Positions 60,875 through 64,000 of a stretch of 64,000 nucleotides of DNA are shown here, in pieces. The DNA lies in assembly GCA_036677685.1 (NCBI GenBank), contig JAVBWA010000016.1, forward strand, positions 102,857-166,856, read 5' to 3'. Positions within the stretch are counted from its first letter, which is position 1. Every line of letters starts with the position of its first letter. The notes below the pieces were generated by a model. The model was given only the letters and a program-made list of their open reading frames with translations, did not search any database and had not been told where the DNA came from. The translations under genes and the position numbers were made by a program. Source of the DNA: JAQUBU01 sp036677685. Its GTDB lineage: Bacteria; Bacillota; Syntrophomonadia; Syntrophomonadales; Syntrophomonadaceae.

Positions 60875-62065
60875 ATGTCAAAAATTGAAGTAGCAAACCT
60901 TACCATGATATATGGCGGAGTTGCGGAAAAAGCATTGGATATGCTTGATAAGGGATACAGCAGCGAGCAAATCCGCAAACGAAGCAAACAAGTGGTAGGG
61001 GTAAAAAATGTTTCCTTTGCAGTGGATGCCGGTGAGATCTTTGTAATCATGGGGCTGTCCGGGAGTGGCAAATCAACGCTGCTTCGTTGCCTGAACGGGC
61101 TCAACAAAGCCTCCAGAGGATCAATAATTATTGACGGAAAAGATATCAGCAGCGTGAGTTCCCAGGAACTGCGGGCTATCAGAAGAGAGAAGATGGCCAT
61201 GGTATTCCAGAGATTTGCACTGCTGCCGCATCGTACAATCACTGACAATGTGGCATATGGACTGGAAGTACAGGGCATCTCCCGTCAGGATCGTTATGAT
61301 AAGGTAAAATCCGTACTTTCCATGGTGGGATTGGATGCCTGGTCTGACTATTATCCGGCAAATCTAAGCGGCGGCATGCAGCAGCGGGTTGGAATTGCCC
61401 GTGCTCTCGCCAATGATCCCGATATTCTGCTGATGGACGAGCCCTTTAGTGCGCTGGATCCTTTAATCCGTCAAGAAATGCAGGATGAATTGATTGAAAT
61501 CCAAAAGAAGCTGCATAAGACCATTATTTTTATTACCCATGACTTGGATGAAGCACTTAAAATCGGGGATCGAATTGCTTTGATGAAGGACGGGGAAATT
61601 GTTCAAATGGGTCAGCCGGAAGACATCCTGTTATCACCGGCTACCGACTATGTAGCCCGTTTTGTTGAAAATGTAGATCGCAGCAGGGCTCTTACCGCTT
61701 CTTCAGTAATGGTCAAGCCCCGATCAGTAGTATACCCGAAAGACGGACCCCGGGTGGCTCTTCATACTATGGAACGGTTCGGGATGTCGGGCTTGTTTGT
61801 AACCGATCGTAACGGAATTTTAATGGGTTATGTGCTTGCCGATGATGCCGGCCGAATTTCCGATGCGGGTGAGCGTCAGCTTGATTCCATTATTTTACCG
61901 GATGTTCCCACCGTAGCCCCGGATACATCGCTGGCCAATATTTTGGAAGTAATTGCGCATACCCAGATTCCGGTGGCTGTTGTTGATGAGCAAAACAAAC
62001 TCAAGGGCGTACTGGTAAGAGGTTCGGTAATTGCCGGATTGGCTGGACAAAGAAAGGAGGTATAA
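60875..62065 (+). CDS. opuAA: Glycine betaine/proline ABC transporter ATP-binding protein
   Basis: 397 residues: ATPase with Walker A GLSGSGKST (60-68), LSGGMQQRVGIARAL signature and MDEPFSALD Walker B, then a C-terminal pair of CBS-like modules (from about 290) that in OpuA sense ionic strength or c-di-AMP. Start ATG 60875 (AAAGGA nine bases upstream). First gene behind the riboswitch. Confidence 0.93.
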   Translation: MSKIEVANLTMIYGGVAEKALDMLDKGYSSEQIRKRSKQVVGVKNVSFAVDAGEIFVIMGLSGSGKSTLLRCLNGLNKASRGSIIIDGKDISSVSSQELRAIRREKMAMVFQRFALLPHRTITDNVAYGLEVQGISRQDRYDKVKSVLSMVGLDAWSDYYPANLSGGMQQRVGIARALANDPDILLMDEPFSALDPLIRQEMQDELIEIQKKLHKTIIFITHDLDEALKIGDRIALMKDGEIVQMGQPEDILLSPATDYVARFVENVDRSRALTASSVMVKPRSVVYPKDGPRVALHTMERFGMSGLFVTDRNGILMGYVLADDAGRISDAGERQLDSIILPDVPTVAPDTSLANILEVIAHTQIPVAVVDEQNKLKGVLVRGSVIAGLAGQRKEV

Positions 62066-62899
62066 ATGGATTTAATACCGAGATTACCGATTAATGATTG
62101 GACCGATACAGGAATTAATTATCTTCAGCTTAAATTTAGCACCAGTTTTGATTCTCTGAGCAATCTGCTTAGAAGCATGATTTTATCACTGCAGGATATT
62201 CTCCTTTTCATGCCTCCTGCATTATTAATTACCCTGATTGCCTTGCTGGGATGGAAATTTGCCAACAAGAAAGTGGCCTTATTCTCCGTAATTGGCATGT
62301 TCCTTATATATAATGTAGGGCTTTGGGATGCAACCATGCAAACCCTGGCAATGGTAATCGGTTCGGTTGCAATTTGTATCCTGTTTGGGGTCCCACTGGG
62401 AATCTTGTCGGCAAAAAAAGAGACCGCCCACCGGATTATCAACCCCATATTGGATTTCATGCAGACCCTCCCGGCTTTCGTTTATCTGCTGCCTGCTGTA
62501 ACCTTTTTTGGTTTGGGAGTAGTTCCGGCGGTAATAGCAACCTTGATTTTTGCCATGCCTCCGGTAATAAGACTGACTGATCTCGGCATAAAGCAAGTTC
62601 CGCATGAGTTGGTGGAATTAGGGGATTCGTTTGGTTCAACCTTTTTTCAGATGCTTTTTAAAATTGAACTCCCACTGGCTAGACCCACTATTTTGGCCGG
62701 TATCAACCAGTGTATCATGTTGTCTCTGTCTATGGTGGTTATCTCTGCCATGATTGGGGCCAAAGGGTTAGGAGGTGAAGTATGGCGGTCGATTCAGAGA
62801 ATGGAAATAGGCACCGGCTTTGAAGCAGGATTGGCTATTGTAGTAATTGCCATAGTTCTGGATCGAATTACCCAGAGTTTTGGAAAACCCAACGAATAA
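62066..62899 (+). CDS. opuAB: Glycine betaine ABC transporter permease
   Basis: 277 residues, about six membrane segments, with the EAA-like loop LGDSFGSTFFQMLFKIELPL. The start follows the ATPase stop directly (GGAGG in the overlap). Forms the channel. Confidence 0.92.
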   Translation: MDLIPRLPINDWTDTGINYLQLKFSTSFDSLSNLLRSMILSLQDILLFMPPALLITLIALLGWKFANKKVALFSVIGMFLIYNVGLWDATMQTLAMVIGSVAICILFGVPLGILSAKKETAHRIINPILDFMQTLPAFVYLLPAVTFFGLGVVPAVIATLIFAMPPVIRLTDLGIKQVPHELVELGDSFGSTFFQMLFKIELPLARPTILAGINQCIMLSLSMVVISAMIGAKGLGGEVWRSIQRMEIGTGFEAGLAIVVIAIVLDRITQSFGKPNE

Positions 62900-62918
62900 A
62901 AGAGGAGGAATGTTTGGA

Positions 62919-63827
62919 GTGTTAAAAAACAAGAATTTAATTAAACTGCTGGCAATATTAGTTGTTCTATCTATCGGATTAATGGGCTGCGGCAGCAGTC
63001 AAAAAACTGCGGATAATCCGGCAGATACGACAGCTGATAAGGGCACCGTGAAGATCCTTTATGTTGAATGGGCCTGTGCCACTGCATCTTCTCATGTAAT
63101 GGCCGATATTCTGGAAAACAAAATGGGTTACAAAGTCGAATTGACTCCGGTTTCGGCACCACTGCTCTTTGAAGGCCTGGCCAACGGAGATGCCGATGCA
63201 ATGACAACTGCATGGCTGCCGATAACCCATAAGAGTTATATGGAAAAAGTTGCCGGCAAGGTGGAAGATTTAGGCCCTAATTGCGAAGGGGCCAAGCTGG
63301 CTCTGGTAGTCCCCGATTATGTGAACGTCAATTCAATTGAAGAATTAAATGCTAATAAGGACGAATTTGGCGGACAGATTATTGGTATCGATCCCGGTGC
63401 CGGATTAATGAAGCTTACCGAACAAGCAATAAAAGATTACAATCTGGATTACGAACTGGTGGAAGGCAGTGACGCCACCATGATAGCGGCTTTAAAAAGC
63501 GCCATCGACAAAAAGGAACCGGTTGTCGTTACCGGATGGAGCCCGCACTGGATGTATGCCAACTGGAAATTAAAAGACCTGGAAGATCCTAAAAAGGTGC
63601 TGGGAGAAGCAGAAACGATTAACACTATGGTGCGGCAAGGACTTAAAGAGGATATGCCGGAAGTATATGAACTCTTCGACAACTTCAGCTGGACTATTAA
63701 TGACATCGGCAGTGCCATGCTAATGGCAACTGAAGAAGGCATGGACAGCAAAACAGCCGCTCATAAATGGGTTAGCGAAAATGAGGACCTGGTGAATAGC
63801 TGGCTTCCGGAAAAATATAAAAAATAG
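62919..63827 (+). CDS. opuAC: Glycine betaine-binding lipoprotein
   Basis: About 302 residues, lipobox LMGC at the end of the signal peptide, then the ProX/OpuAC fold. WACATASSHVMADIL and WSPHWMYANWKL contain the aromatic residues that cage the trimethylammonium group. GTG 62919 with GGAGG 8-10 bases upstream is preferred; an ATG nine bases earlier has the SD too close. Confidence 0.9.
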   Translation: MLKNKNLIKLLAILVVLSIGLMGCGSSQKTADNPADTTADKGTVKILYVEWACATASSHVMADILENKMGYKVELTPVSAPLLFEGLANGDADAMTTAWLPITHKSYMEKVAGKVEDLGPNCEGAKLALVVPDYVNVNSIEELNANKDEFGGQIIGIDPGAGLMKLTEQAIKDYNLDYELVEGSDATMIAALKSAIDKKEPVVVTGWSPHWMYANWKLKDLEDPKKVLGEAETINTMVRQGLKEDMPEVYELFDNFSWTINDIGSAMLMATEEGMDSKTAAHKWVSENEDLVNSWLPEKYKK

Positions 63828-63851
63828 TCAATTCATTTAAATGTCAAAAAA

Positions 63852-63886
63852 CGGGGTTGTTGACGGCCATGCTGTCAACAACCCCG
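63852..63886 (+). terminator. Hairpin after the betaine operon
   Basis: CGGGGTTGTTGAC / GTCAACAACCCCG, 13 perfect base pairs, loop of 9. The following sequence has only a weak T-run, so it may be a terminator or an mRNA-stabilising stem. Confidence 0.6.
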
Positions 63887-63898
63887 AGACCGTTTCAG

Positions 63899-64000
63899 AT
63901 TTTGTGTAAACCAACCTCCAAGAGATGTAGAATAAGAGCATCTCTAGGAGGTTTTGTTTTATGGCAAAGAGGAGAATCACCCCTGAAAGAAGAGAACAAA
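63899..64000 (+). mobile_element. Left end of an IS256-like element with transposase start
   Basis: A TTTTGTGTAAACC end motif resembles IS256-family terminal repeats (TTTACACAAAA reversed). The frame from ATG 63961 begins MAKRRITPERREQ and runs off the window. A hairpin, CCTCCAAGAGATG (63915-63927) and CATCTCTAGGAGG (63939-63951), hides the SD, as in transposase genes that block read-through translation. Family assignment is provisional. Confidence 0.6.

Noticed and set aside
1..64000. CRISPR array, rRNA genes or prophage
   Set aside because: No regular direct repeats with spacers, no rRNA-like stretch and no phage structural or integrase genes were seen; the only tRNA is tRNA-Pro at 37.2 kb.

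Overview
The window looks like chromosome of an endospore-forming, anaerobic Firmicute. It carries spoIVA, spoIIP, a YIEGIA-family gene, both dipicolinate synthase subunits, RNase J, PyrR attenuators, a c-di-AMP riboswitch, and SD sequences rich in GGAGG with frequent GTG/TTG starts. A syntrophic clostridium of the Syntrophomonas type would fit, but nothing here fixes the genus. Most genes are on the minus strand.

Layout. 1-2.1 kb: end of an RND efflux system (pump, lipoprotein adaptor, TetR repressor). 2.2-5.4 kb: decaying accessory region with an aldo/keto reductase pseudogene, an intact Fe-S aldo/keto reductase behind a MerR-type promoter, a flavodoxin remnant, intact larC and a truncated larB. 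5.4-11.5 kb: metal homeostasis (Zur-type regulator, ZnuABC, FeoAB, Fur, with visible operators). 11.7-19.4 kb: rnjA and the lysine/dipicolinate branch (dapA, asd, dpaB, dpaA, dapB). 19.4-21.5 kb: repeats and rqcH. 22-31.8 kb: pyrimidine operon pyrR-pyrB-pyrC-carB-pyrK-pyrD-pyrF-pyrE with two PyrR attenuators and no carA. 31.8-33.1 kb: an RluD-type synthase gene and lspA.

33.2-37.2 kb: peptide-signalling and decay island. It holds an agrC-agrB-agrD set with no agrA (the 41-residue AgrD is easily missed), a truncated secreted protein gene, transposase scraps and a small double-glycine-leader peptide gene, ending at tRNA-Pro. 37.5-38.6 kb: a molybdenum/tungsten-storage-type protein (MosB-like) with a small partner gene. 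38.8-42.8 kb: MocR regulator, MBL hydrolase, acetyltransferase, MFS pump. 43-46.9 kb: lysC, thrB, hom with an unusual leader. 46.9-49.4 kb: two related PAS/HD-GYP genes. 49.7-60.2 kb: spoIVA-gpsA-plsY-der-DUF512, then a second sporulation block (DUF3189 x2, YIEGIA and its small partner, spoIIP, DUF1614). 60.5-63.8 kb: c-di-AMP riboswitch and a glycine-betaine ABC transporter. 63.9 kb to the end: start of an IS256-like element.

Two non-coding repeat families recur: a ~130-160 bp palindromic element (three copies) and a ~130-140 bp element with a conserved hairpin (three copies, two with covarying closing stems). The strongest candidates for further work are the AgrA-less agr set with its neighbouring peptides, the MosB-like gene pair, the hom leader and the repeat families.
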